NCBI GenBank assembly: GCA_040285825.1
Contig: JAUPSS010000010.1
Coordinates: 1,302,001-1,366,000 of the forward strand
From: Eukaryota sp. TZLM1-RC
Taxonomy: Eukaryota > Metamonada: BaSk clade
Length of the DNA stretch: 64,000 bases
Reading direction: 5' to 3'
This document shows positions 38,167 to 47,030 of this stretch, in pieces. Position numbers and translations under genes: made by a program. Position 1 is the stretch's first letter. Each line of letters starts with the position of its first letter. A model generated the notes under the pieces. It worked only from the letters and a program-made list of their open reading frames with translations. It made no database searches and was not told the origin of the DNA.

Positions 38167-40560
38167 CTAATATTTCCAATTTGGCATTTCCAGAACTAAT
38201 TTGACCTCCACTATTAAATGTAAGCTTATGAAGGTCACTTATTTTGTTATTATTAAGGGAATGATCTAAAATTTGACAATTTTCATTACAAATTGTTTCA
38301 CCACTTTCAGCAAATTCACTATTGGCAATTGACAAACTCTTAGCTACCAAATTACCAGCACCATTTCTAGTAGAATCTATTAATTTTTACATCATCACAG
38401 TTATAATTAACAGAATTTTTTTCAAAGTTAGCTCGGAATTTTCCAAGTCAACATCAAAAGCTATGTCAAAATCATCATCATATTCCAAAGTTAAATGACC
38501 CTTTATGGACGTGAAGCCAGTTAAAGAATCTAGCTTTGTATTAAAAAATGAAGCACTAGCTGTAGATTCAGAGTTAATAGTAAAACTACTTGCCTTTAAA
38601 TCACCATTATTAAAGGTAACAGATCCTTCTTGGAGTTCAATTGAGTCAATGTCAATACTTTCAAAAGTGTCATCATAGTCAAAAGTAACGTGACCAGTTT
38701 CTATTTCTAGCGAGTCTAATGATTTAAATTCAGCACCATCAAAACTTAATTCATTGTCAGTTTTAACAATAAAATCACCAGTATCCACCTTTGAACCAGA
38801 AGTAAACGTCAACTTTCCATGTGAGTGAGTGATGGAACCAAATCCTTTATAAGTACCTTTAATTGTTAATTCAATAGGTTCCTGTAAAGTTAGCGTATTT
38901 GGATGAACTTCAAGCTTGGAATTTTCGTTAAATGTATAAGAATCTCCTTTGAAAATAGCTTCACCACCATCTAAAACCTTTAAAGTTCCACCAATGGTAT
39001 TATCTACATCTAATTCTAATTTACCATTTACATTAATAGTGCCTTGTAAATCAAATAAATCCTCAATTACCAAAATACCTTCTTCCTCTATATTAAGTGT
39101 ACCCAATAGTTGGAAATCTGTTTTGGATGAGGTTGAAACAATGACTTTAGAGTTTGCAGAAATCAAATTTCCGTCCTTTAAAATAAAAGTAGCTGAATTA
39201 ATTTGGAAGTAGAGAGGAGATTCAGAATCCATATTACCATTACCATCAAAAATTAATTCGTGGGAATCTTTTACATTTATAATGTTAGTTTCACCATTGA
39301 TCACATCGCAGTTTTCAGTACATTTAGTTTGGGAATTACCAGTAAAAGTGGTACCTGAGAAACTCAACTTTCCGACTATTAGCATTCCATTACCTTTTCG
39401 AGTTGATGAGAGGAGATAAACATCACTAAAAGTATAAATAGTATCTGAGTTTGTTAAATCCAAGTCTGAACTATCAAGATCAAAATCTGCAGAAATGATG
39501 AGATCATCCTCATAATTAAATTCAATATTACCATTATTTGAACTGAAACCACTCAAAGAATCTAGCTTAGTATTAAAAAATGAAGCACTAGCTGTAGATT
39601 CAGAGTTAATAGTAAAACTACTTGCCTTTAAATCACCATTATTAAAGGTAACAGATCCTTCTTGGAGTTCAATTGAGCCAATGTCAATACTTTCAAAAGT
39701 GTCATCATAGTCAAAAGTAACGTGACCAGTTTCTATTTTGAGCAAGTCTAATGATTTAAATTCAGCACCATCAAAACTTAATTCATTGTCAGTTTTAACA
39801 ATAAAATCACCAGTATCCACCTTTGAACCAGAAGTAAACGTCAACTTTCCATGTGAGTGAGTGATGGAACCAATTCCTGTATAAATACCTTCAATTGATA
39901 ATTCAATAGGTTCCTGTAAAGTTAGCGTATTTGGATGAACTTCAAGCTTGGAATTTTCGTTAAATGTATAAGAATCTCCTTTGAAAATAGCTTCACCACC
40001 ATCTAAAACCTTTAAAGTTCCACCAATGGTATTATCTACATCTAATTCTAATTTACCATTTACATTGATAGTGCCTTGTAAATCAAATAAATCCTCAATT
40101 ACCAAAGTACCTTCTTCCTCTATATTAAGTGTACCCAATATTTGGAAATCTGTTTTGGATGAGGTTGAAACAGTAAGTGTAGAATCGAGTTGGAAAACCA
40201 AATCTAAAGGTAAAATAAATTGTCCATCTAATATTTCCAACTTGGCATTTCCAGAACAAATTTGACCTCCACTATTAAATGTAAGCTTATGAGGTTCACT
40301 TATTTTGTTGTTATTAGGGGAATGATCTGAAATTTGACAATTTTCATTACAAATTGTTTCACCACTTTCAGCAAATTGACTATTGGCAAATGACAAACTC
40401 TTAGCTACCAAATTACCAGCACCATTTCTAGTAGAATCTACTAATTTGAGGTCATCAAAGTTATAATTAACAGAATTTTTCAAAGTTAGCTCGGAATTTT
40501 CCAACTCAACATCAAAAGCTATGTCAAAATCATCATCATATTCCAAAGTTAAATGACCCT
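34440..40560 (-). repeat. Tandem 1026-bp coding repeats (342 aa units)
   Basis: Near-identical units recur every 1026 bp; for example, the segment coding LDLVFQLDSTL is near 35060, 36086, 37112 and 38140, and again near 40200. The unit around 39100 is a variant in which part is replaced by a different segment (39140-39540), also found near 34080-34380. The period is an exact multiple of three, so copy number can change without breaking the frame. Units differ at only a few positions, indicating recent duplication or continuing gene conversion. Not a CRISPR array: no short repeats or spacers. Confidence 0.88.
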
Positions 40561-42820
40561 TTGTTAAGGCCAAAGTAGTGAAAGAACCTAGCTGCGTATT
40601 AGTAAATGAAGCACTAGTGGTAGATTCAGGGTTGAAAGTTAAACTATTTGTCACTAATTCGCCATTGTTAAAGGTAACAGATCCTTTTTCGACATGAATG
40701 CTCTCAAAGTGTGCAACATCATTGGTCTCGAGTAAAAAGAAAATGTTTCCTGATAAGATACGAAGATTCACAATGTTTAAAAAGTTGAAATGTTCCAAGT
40801 CGTAATGATAATCACCTTCAAAATCCAAACCAAATATAGGAGTGTCTATTCTAGAATCTTCAAGTAAATTAAATCCATCCCGGTAGATAAGCATCAATTC
40901 TCCTTTCCAAAGTCCGTCAAAATTGATCACTGTATTCTCTGTCGTAGTAAAGGACTTGGGGTATTGTTGAAGGATAGAATCAGTAGTGAAGGTGTAAATA
41001 GCATCCTTAAACGAAACCAGTCCATCTTCTTCAATTATAAGACTGCCATCAATCTGAGAATTTTTGGAGAAAATAACATTTCCAGTCATGATCGTCATGC
41101 TACCTTCAAGTTTTATCTTACAATTTAAAGTAATATCTTCTCCTGAATCAACAACCACATCTCCAGTTATGACAATGGTGGTTGACCCAGAACACTCAAA
41201 TTGATCCTTGACAAGAGAAGTTCCTTTATAATACACAAATGCTACCCCGCTTGGTATTGACTTAACAAAACTGTTATCGTAAAAGAAAAATCTCCCAGGC
41301 CCAATGGCACTGGGGCTAACATGTGTTTCCTCTAGGCCTTCAGCACCACTTTGATAGAAGATAGTTTCCCAATCAGATTGATAAAGGCCCTTGGTGAACA
41401 CTTTATAATAACGAAGTCTTCCATTGAATTGATCAAAGATATCATCTTCAGAGTATAACAAACCAAAATCCAAAGGTAAAGTTCTTTTACAAGAACCAAA
41501 AGAAGTTAGTGAATGCGTGTCAATATGTACGCTACCTCCCCATTCACCATACACCCGCACCCTATCATCAACACTGTAAGCCATTGGTATAAACCTACTG
41601 GGAAAATTATTTCCACCAGAAGTACTATCAAAGCAAATCCGAGTATTAGCGTCAACGTTCGAGAGGTCAAATTGATATCTAGCATAATTATTGAGAAAGC
41701 TCCTGAGTCTAGCGAATCCGGTTTTAAAATGACAATCCCCAGATTCAGAGGAGTAAATACCAAAAGCTTCACTACTACCCCCGGACAATCTATTTGACCT
41801 GTAGTTCATGAATATCGAATAAGGACCAGTAGGGGCAGGTCTAAAACTGCTAAGCAAATGGTCGTTGTTACCAGGCATTGAAACATGATCACTTTCATGC
41901 TGAGTATTACCTCTAATTTGAGCAAAGAAATTACCAAAGAAATCACTGAAATAACCATTACTAGGAGGATCTCTAAAGTTAAAATAAACTAATAAATCAT
42001 TTTCTACTGCAGAATAATAGGATTTTGACTTAAATTGAACAGTACAACCATCAACATTGAGTTCGGAATTTTCCCCTTTCAACTCTATTTCATTATTCAT
42101 TTCCGAGTCTTCATTAAACTCCAAAACTGCACCTTCATTGACCACAACCCTTCCAATCAAATGTGCACTAACTCCTAGTTTTAGATGGCTATTGCTTTCC
42201 AATTCGACTGGAACAAAGAACTCAACACATGGATCTCCACCAGTTTTTGCTATCTCAAAAGCACCTGATGAGGGTGATATTAAAACTTTATTTTCTTTAT
42301 TATAAACATGGCGAACACTTAGTTCAGAGTTCGGAAATAGAGTAAGACTGCAACTATCAAAAACTTGAAAGAAACCAAATAAAAGTAAAGTGCCTGAGCG
42401 TAGTTCTTTAGAACTCTCTGATTTAAGATGTAAAGTAGAGTGAATGTTGAATAACTGGGTGTCGATCTCGAGACTACCACTGTACCAAACAAAGTTTTCA
42501 ACTGAAAGAGATGCACTGATTTTGAGATGCGGTAAGGAAGAACCTCCACCAAGTCTTATTTCGTGGATGTTGGGAAGTAAGTCTCCGTATAACGTCACTT
42601 GAATATCATGTTGAATAACATAGACTAAACCATAAGTATAAAAGTTGTCACCATCTGAGAAAGACCAATTCTCGACATCAGAAAAGCTGCCACCATCACC
42701 AGAGGTCCAGTGAACTTCAGTGGCCAAGACAGTGAAATAGAAGATGAGAAGAAGAAGGATTGAGTGAGGAAGCATCACATCAATAATTCTATTTGAGTTA
42801 CTATTTTGGTAACCTTTCAT
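38387..42820 (-). CDS. Giant surface protein, N-terminal part with signal peptide
   Basis: ATG at 42818-42820. A second ATG at 42773-42775 gives a better signal peptide (MLPHSILLLLIFYFTVLATE). The mature N-terminus has VHWTSGDGGSFSDVENWS, a W-G-G-NW pattern common at the start of large beta-solenoid surface proteins. Residues about 270-500 look like a LamG/concanavalin-like fold, ending FNGRLRYYKVFTKGLYQSDW. The rest is beta-helix-like repeats that lead into the 342-residue units. It joins the 28240-38166 frame after three homopolymer length changes between 38150 and 38425 (an A-run and two T-runs longer than in sister repeats), probably sequence errors. The combined protein would be about 4,850 residues. 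Confidence 0.8.
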   Translation of the reverse strand: MKGYQNSNSNRIIDVMLPHSILLLLIFYFTVLATEVHWTSGDGGSFSDVENWSFSDGDNFYTYGLVYVIQHDIQVTLYGDLLPNIHEIRLGGGSSLPHLKISASLSVENFVWYSGSLEIDTQLFNIHSTLHLKSESSKELRSGTLLLFGFFQVFDSCSLTLFPNSELSVRHVYNKENKVLISPSSGAFEIAKTGGDPCVEFFVPVELESNSHLKLGVSAHLIGRVVVNEGAVLEFNEDSEMNNEIELKGENSELNVDGCTVQFKSKSYYSAVENDLLVYFNFRDPPSNGYFSDFFGNFFAQIRGNTQHESDHVSMPGNNDHLLSSFRPAPTGPYSIFMNYRSNRLSGGSSEAFGIYSSESGDCHFKTGFARLRSFLNNYARYQFDLSNVDANTRICFDSTSGGNNFPSRFIPMAYSVDDRVRVYGEWGGSVHIDTHSLTSFGSCKRTLPLDFGLLYSEDDIFDQFNGRLRYYKVFTKGLYQSDWETIFYQSGAEGLEETHVSPSAIGPGRFFFYDNSFVKSIPSGVAFVYYKGTSLVKDQFECSGSTTIVITGDVVVDSGEDITLNCKIKLEGSMTIMTGNVIFSKNSQIDGSLIIEEDGLVSFKDAIYTFTTDSILQQYPKSFTTTENTVINFDGLWKGELMLIYRDGFNLLEDSRIDTPIFGLDFEGDYHYDLEHFNFLNIVNLRILSGNIFFLLETNDVAHFESIHVEKGSVTFNNGELVTNSLTFNPESTTSASFTNTQLGSFTTLALTKGHLTLEYDDDFDIAFDVELENSELTLKNSVNYNFDDLKLVDSTRNGAGNLVAKSLSFANSQFAESGETICNENCQISDHSPNNNKISEPHKLTFNSGGQICSGNAKLEILDGQFILPLDLVFQLDSTLTVSTSSKTDFQILGTLNIEEEGTLVIEDLFDLQGTINVNGKLELDVDNTIGGTLKVLDGGEAIFKGDSYTFNENSKLEVHPNTLTLQEPIELSIEGIYTGIGSITHSHGKLTFTSGSKVDTGDFIVKTDNELSFDGAEFKSLDLLKIETGHVTFDYDDTFESIDIGSIELQEGSVTFNNGDLKASSFTINSESTASASFFNTKLDSLSGFSSNNGNIEFNYEDDLIISADFDLDSSDLDLTNSDTIYTFSDVYLLSSTRKGNGMLIVGKLSFSGTTFTGNSQTKCTENCDVINGETNIINVKDSHELIFDGNGNMDSESPLYFQINSATFILKDGNLISANSKVIVSTSSKTDFQLLGTLNIEEEGILVIEDLFDLQGTINVNGKLELDVDNTIGGTLKVLDGGEAIFKGDSYTFNENSKLEVHPNTLTLQEPIELTIKGTYKGFGSITHSHGKLTFTSGSKVDTGDFIVKTDNELSFDGAEFKSLDSLEIETGHVTFDYDDTFESIDIDSIELQEGSVTFNNGDLKASSFTINSESTASASFFNTKLDSLTGFTSIKGHLTLEYDDDFDIAFDVDLENSELTLKKILLIITVMM

Positions 42821-43185
42821 TTTCAATATTCCACAATCATAATGCTACGACTACCTTTGAACAACAAAAGTTGACCAAAACTCTGAGTGATGTAGACCAT
42901 TTGAGATATAGGCCTGAATTTTTTCCACGATTTCCAACTGATTCGTTCCTAAATATATGGCCCCAGTATTGTTTGCCAATTTCGAGAATAAATTGAAAGT
43001 AAATAATGAAAAACATGTCAATCGTTTCATTAATGTCTATTTTGACACAGTAGGTGTAAAAAATGTGTTAGCAGGCTGCACAAACTGGGTGGGTACATGA
43101 CGCTGTTGTCCTGCGTAATTTCATTATATAGATATAGACCTCGACAATTAAAAAACGGGTTTTTAGTTGATGATAGGGATTACTT
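42821..43185. other. Upstream region of the giant gene
   Basis: Should contain its promoter. No motif, repeat or supported gene was recognised. Confidence 0.4.
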
Positions 43186-43189
43186 GAGT

Positions 43190-44110
43190 TCTTCATGACT
43201 TGCACCTGAAACTATTTCAGACCTTCTTGATGATGAGTTTTCAAATATGTGTCAAGATCATGATATTATTAACAATGATCTTGAAGATATTTTTTATGGT
43301 CTTATAACACCATTTACTTGTCAAATTGAGAATTTTGTCAGTGATAAAAGTCTGGTTGACATAACATTTCCAGTTGATGTACACTTTCTTGCATCTGCTG
43401 TTGAGAAAGATCCTCAAATGCTCTTAAAACCAACAATTACGATTGCTCAATATATTGCCAGTAGATAGAGGAAACCTTATCACGTTACCCTTGTATCAAA
43501 AAATGTAGGCCCAGGGTATTTTCCAATTGACACAGGAACACTATAAACAATTTTCAAACAAACATTGATGGATGATTTGCTGCGTAATCAGAGTTTAAAA
43601 ATGGTCAATACACAAGCCCAAGTTCATAGATACAAGCCACCTGAGCAATTTGACTTTTCGGTCTAATATTATCGATTTCAAGCAACAACCAATGTTCAAA
43701 CAAAAGGTGTACATATTCAAGAACATTATCCACACAGATGGATTTAATATTGCAGTAGAGTTTGTGCGTTGGAATTAACAAGGTCAGAATTGTAAGTCAG
43801 ACAACAAGGCCACTCTTTCTGATTTATATATTGATGATGTTGATGTTGATATTTGTCAACATAAACGAATTGTTGTTTGTGATCCTGGAAAACTTGATTT
43901 ATTGTATTTTGGGAGTAAAAAACCGATCAAGAATTAGCCGTGTTCTTGAACATAAAACTGAGCAGTAAAGAAGTTGTCGGGTATTAATTAGGGGACACAG
44001 AAACTAACACATGATCTTACAGAATGAAACTGACCAAAGGAGCAAAAATAAAAGTGTAAAAAGAGCGGTAATTCAAACAAAATGGTGAGCAGAGAACTGT
44101 GTTAAAGAAG
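43190..44110 (+). pseudogene. Probable Fanzor/TnpB-like RNA-guided nuclease remnant
   Basis: Decayed plus-strand coding. Frame 43247-43468 and its continuation give a VTLVSKNVGPGYFPIDTGTL segment. After a frameshift near 43683 the frame reads FKNIIHTDGFNIAVEFVRWN, then, after a TAA, KRIVVCDPGKLDLLYFGSKK. The pair F.N.I.TDG…V.F followed by DPGK.DLLYFG is what I expect at the RuvC-I strand of Fanzor proteins, eukaryotic relatives of TnpB; the Asp of DPG would be the first catalytic residue. No RuvC-II or RuvC-III was found, since the LTR-3 repeat begins at 44121. At least four stops make it non-functional. The assignment rests on motif memory, not on a search. Confidence 0.5.
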
Positions 44111-44120
44111 GGAGCAACAA

Positions 44121-44219
44121 TGTTATCTGAAACGTTTTACTGGAAGAAGGCGGTTAGGATAAAGACAATTATATTTAAACCTATATTATATAAAGCTACT
44201 CACTGTTGAGACCCCAACA
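44121..44219 (-). repeat. 3' LTR of LTR-3 fragment
   Basis: Minus-strand TGTTGGGGTC…CAGATAACA, 99 bp. It begins like the LTR-2/LTR-5 repeats. On the minus strand it is directly preceded by the polypurine tract AAGAAAGGGGAAAG. I found no second copy in the window. Confidence 0.6.
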
Positions 44220-44400
44220 TTAACTTTCCCCTTTCTTAATTAATGATAATTATTTAAGATTGTTTTTCCACTCTCTTTGTGGATAACACTTTTGCTGAGG
44301 CACGCGGAGATCCTGAGCGGAGCTACGAAATTTAAGAGAATCAAGTTTTCTTTTATTTGGTTTTTATTATATCGTAGATCCCCTTCTGAATGTATGCTAT

Positions 44401-44540
44401 TGATGCCGTTAGGCAGATGAACACACGAAGGAGAGAGAGAAATCTGTTGTTTATTACTAAAACTGATTCATAAATGAGTATCACGTCATCAGTCGAAATA
44501 CAAAGAAACCTACTAATTCAATTTGAGTTCAACAACAACA
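44401..44540 (-). repeat. 3' LTR of TRG-1
   Basis: 140 bp; identical to 45364-45503. In minus orientation begins TGTTGTTGTTGAAC and ends CGGCATCA. Confidence 0.9.
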
Positions 44541-44581
44541 CTACTTTTTCCCACTTTTCTGAGGACAAATACAGTACTGGC

Positions 44582-45337
44582 TCAATAGAGGGAAGATATG
44601 GGGTTTGTTAAACTCTTTGGTGCATCGTTTGTGTGACACAAATAATTTACCTCATGTTTGATTTTAGATGGACAATCACGGGAGATGTGTCCAGGCTTGT
44701 GGCACTTGAAGCACGATTGATTTTTTAAATCCTGAGAGCGGCAAGAGGACCTCGTTTTAGTGCCAGCCGTACGTTCCACATCATTCACTGAGGTTTTGAA
44801 ACCACGAGTCCATGAAGCAACCCTAGAGCAGTCCAACAGCTCATCAGTAGTGGTTTCGACAAGAGAGTGAAGATCTGGGAATACATCATCTCGAATTCTC
44901 GCTAGTAGAGAACGTTGAAGACCTACGGGAAGAATTCCTCTGGCAAATCGATTCAGAAAAGCTGTGTCTGGTAACTTCAGTCCGGAAGCCCTACTCTTTA
45001 CCTGGAGGAAACGTCGCAGGTAACAGGACATACGTTCTCGGACGTCACCAATACGGACATCAAGCTTCAGTTCTGACATAGCCAGACTAAAATCTTCGTA
45101 CGTGGCGAACGATACGACAGATTGAAGATGTCTAAGAAGAACATCGTCACTGGAAGAGACGTCGGATTTCTGGAGAGATAGGGACTCTAACAGAAAAGAA
45201 TCGACCAAGAGTCTTGCTGGAACAAGCTCTTTCTTAGAAGTCACAGAAGAATAGATCTTCCACTCTTGTAGGAACAAGAGAACACTTTCAACTTTCATGG
45301 AAGAAAGAGACGGGAGGTTGACAGAAGGAACAGTCAT
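44582..45337 (-). CDS. gag: TRG-1 gag with intact CCHC zinc knuckle
   Basis: 251 codons from an ATG 26 bases after the 5' LTR. An all-helical N-terminal region (codons 1-180) resembles a retrotransposon capsid. A basic stretch is followed near codon 217 by CFKCHKPGHISRDC, the CX2CX4HX4C nucleocapsid finger. It is open end to end. It should assemble with element RNA in a cytoplasmic particle. No protease, RT or integrase follows, so reverse transcription would need proteins supplied by another element, possibly of the LTR-5 type, which shares the primer-site sequence and target preference. TRG-2 carries the same gene with a frameshift before this finger. Confidence 0.85.
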   Translation of the reverse strand: MTVPSVNLPSLSSMKVESVLLFLQEWKIYSSVTSKKELVPARLLVDSFLLESLSLQKSDVSSSDDVLLRHLQSVVSFATYEDFSLAMSELKLDVRIGDVRERMSCYLRRFLQVKSRASGLKLPDTAFLNRFARGILPVGLQRSLLARIRDDVFPDLHSLVETTTDELLDCSRVASWTRGFKTSVNDVERTAGTKTRSSCRSQDLKNQSCFKCHKPGHISRDCPSKIKHEVNYLCHTNDAPKSLTNPISSLY

Positions 45338-45363
45338 CTGAAATAAGAAGGGCCAATAATTAT

Positions 45364-45503
45364 TGATGCCGTTAGGCAGATGAACACACGAAGGAGAGAG
45401 AGAAATCTGTTGTTTATTACTAAAACTGATTCATAAATGAGTATCACGTCATCAGTCGAAATACAAAGAAACCTACTAATTCAATTTGAGTTCAACAACA
45501 ACA
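45364..45503 (-). repeat. 5' LTR of TRG-1
   Basis: 140 bp; identical to the other TRG-1 LTR. Followed on the minus strand by ATAATTAT and TGGCCCTTC. Confidence 0.9.
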
Positions 45504-45690
45504 CTATGAAAGAACAGTCATTCAGTATTCGTAGTCTGTCCACCAAACCACTTCACAGTACAGAAGAGTTTTTGAGCTGAATTATATTCTTCATGGATTT
45601 CTTCGTCAACATGATTATCTGAATCAGTGGCTGCAATGGCCCTGATTATGGAAGTAGTTTTGAATAAAATCAATTAACCACCATTTATGC

Positions 45691-45994
45691 GGAAATGTAT
45701 GTATAACGATCATAGACATGACAAAAATTGTCGCACGGCAATTGCGAAAACAAAGTTGTCAATTTCTCCAATGTTGTCAGGTAACTTGTCAGTTTAGCAT
45801 TTCTCTAAGACAATAACAAGAAAGTTTTTTAACATTTGGCAGCTCCTTTGAAAAGATAATGTGTTAAGTCTGATTGTAAAGAGTTAGAATTGTCGAATGA
45901 GTGCAGTTATTGGGTTAGTGTTTGGGAAAGGTGAAAGTATGCATTATGACTGAGAAAACACAATTTAGACTTTCACAATGTTTTCATTGGGAAC
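45691..45994. other. Unassigned sequence
   Basis: AT-rich bases between the LTR-3 fragment and NL-A copy 2. I see no gene or repeat; it may be decayed ends of both elements. Confidence 0.35.
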
Positions 45995-46228
45995 ACTTCC
46001 TTAAAAAAGTATGCTTATATGGATGATGTTGTTCTTACAGGTGACTTAACGATTGTCAAAGAAGCAACTTTATGTTGCTCAAAAAATTATTCAGTAAAAA
46101 TTGCCTCCATGGGAAGATTTATTAATGACAACGCAAAAATTTACTATTGATGCACTAAATGAAGAAATTTCAAGAATCGATGTAGAAAAATGGAGTCGAT
46201 GCTTTCTCCAATCATTCAATGGCAATAT
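45995..46228 (+). mobile_element. NL-A copy 2, left part
   Basis: Plus reading has YAYMDDVVLTGDLTIVKEAT (RT motif C), then jumps by internal deletion to DWEDLLMTTQ-like and DVEKWSRCF sequence. It ends at SFNGNI, where LTR-4 is inserted (duplication ATAT at 46225-46228). The rest of the element resumes at 61578. Degenerate. Confidence 0.75.
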
Positions 46229-46361
46229 TGAGGCCTGTGACATAATGGTAACAGCAAAAAGGTAAGATAATTTATTGAATTCCACTGGCCCTTATAAAGG
46301 CCATCACTAGTGAAGTATCTATGATAATAAATGTACTAGACTAACTGTCCACACTACAACA
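46229..46361 (-). repeat. 3' LTR of LTR-4
   Basis: 133 bp, minus orientation TGTTGTAGTG…GGCCTCA. Preceded on the minus strand by the purine run AAGAGAGGGAAAAGG, which is also the last pol codons. Confidence 0.85.
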
Positions 46362-46865
46362 CTACCTTTTCCCTCTCTTAGATCTCGTACGAGAGCTATC
46401 AGAATTAACTGCAGGGGAATTTGTTTTACTGTGGACAATTAGTCTAGTACATTTGTTATTATTGTTATTACTTAGACTTCACTAGTGATGGCCTTTATAA
46501 GGGCCGGTGAATTCAATAAACTAATCCTTACTTTTCTTAACCGTTATCATATATGGATAAGGCATCATTAATTATCGGCTCGACAGGCCACAATGATAAC
46601 TCACCTTCCTCACCAAGGAAGAGTATTGTCCCTTCTTTGAAGGAGAACAATTCCCCTCCACCAACGAATTAGTCTTAGATTTAGAATCGGAATTCATTCT
46701 GCGTTTTCTGGTAGTGCGACGACCAAGGGTACGCAAATATGATTGGTATGCCTCAGTGCTTTTGATGTCAGCAACTAGGACAAACGATGTCTCGCCGCCA
46801 TACCAAACTGCGGTGCAATAAGGAATTTTATTATTATTCGAGTCTATAAAGTTGAAATCGACTAT
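46362..46865 (-). pseudogene. LTR-4 integrase C-terminal tail
   Basis: Minus frame 46671-46865 contains YCTAVWYGGETSF and TEAYQSYL, equivalent to FCTVQWFGGETT and SEAYKLF in LTR-5, the chromodomain-like tail. Across the 244-bp insert the frame resumes as PAVNSDSSRTRSKRGKR and a stop just before the LTR. The basic C-terminus is shared with the other families. Confidence 0.75.
46422..46665 (+). mobile_element. 244-bp LTR plus leader fragment, inserted in LTR-4
   Basis: 46422-46567 is an LTR-4-family LTR in plus orientation, followed by the AT-rich spacer and a leader (HNDNSPSSPRK in one frame). It ends without a 3' LTR. The 5-bp duplication GAATT flanks it (46417-46421, 46666-46670), and removal restores the LTR-4 pol frame. 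It looks like an abortive or end-deleted cDNA insertion. Confidence 0.7.
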
Positions 46866-47004
46866 TGTTGTTGTTGAACTCAAATTGAATTAGTAGGTTT
46901 CTTTGTATTTCGACTGATGACGTGATACTCATTTATGAATCAGTTTTATTAATAAACTCAGATTTCTCTCTCTCCTTCGTGTGTTCATCTGCCTAACGGC
47001 ATCA
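46866..47004 (+). repeat. 5' LTR of TRG-2
   Basis: 139 bp, TGTTGTTGTTG…GGCATCA, followed by ATAATTAT and TGGCCCTTC. Confidence 0.9.
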
Positions 47005-47030
47005 ATAATTATTGGCCCTTCTTATTTCAG

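Larger units (their letters stand above)
44401..45503 (-). mobile_element. TRG-1: gag-only LTR retrotransposon
   Basis: 1,103 bp with two identical 140-bp LTRs (44401-44540, 45364-45503). The target duplication CTAT is at 44397-44400 and 45504-45507. The interior holds only one gene, a gag with a zinc knuckle, plus the ATAATTAT spacer, TGGCC primer site and a polypurine tract. There is no room for pol. This is the structure of terminal-repeat elements with a GAG domain, which must borrow enzymes from complete elements. Identical LTRs mean recent insertion. It lies in LTR-3. Confidence 0.9.
44220..45690 (-). mobile_element. LTR-3: 3' fragment of a Ty3/gypsy element (pol C-terminus)
   Basis: Minus reading of 45505-45690 gives SIIRAIAATDSD…LFCTVKWFGGQTT, matching the integrase tail of LTR-5 (LLKAVAAGDSE…FCTVQWFGGETT). 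Left of the nested TRG-1 element (44401-45503) the fragment continues through 44220-44400 to the polypurine tract and LTR. The 5' side is lost or decayed beyond 45690. The chromodomain-like VKWFGG strand is retained. Confidence 0.65.

Noticed and set aside
34841-40265. Plus-strand frames of about 80-94 codons repeated every 1026 bp
   Set aside because: They are antisense shadows of the repeats in the giant minus-strand gene; their regular spacing only reflects the repeat.
34440-40560. CRISPR-like array
   Set aside because: Period is 1026 bp with coding on one strand; there are no short repeats with unique spacers, and the context is eukaryotic.
44121-44219. C-terminal continuation of the Fanzor-like frame (ETFYWKKAVRIK)
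   Set aside because: This stretch is better explained as an LTR, with TG…CA ends and an adjoining polypurine tract, so it was not counted as nuclease coding.
46091-46285. Minus-strand frame similar to 61070-61519 (LSYLFAVTIMSQAS)
   Set aside because: The shared part lies in the LTR-4 repeats; the match is LTR identity, not a protein family.
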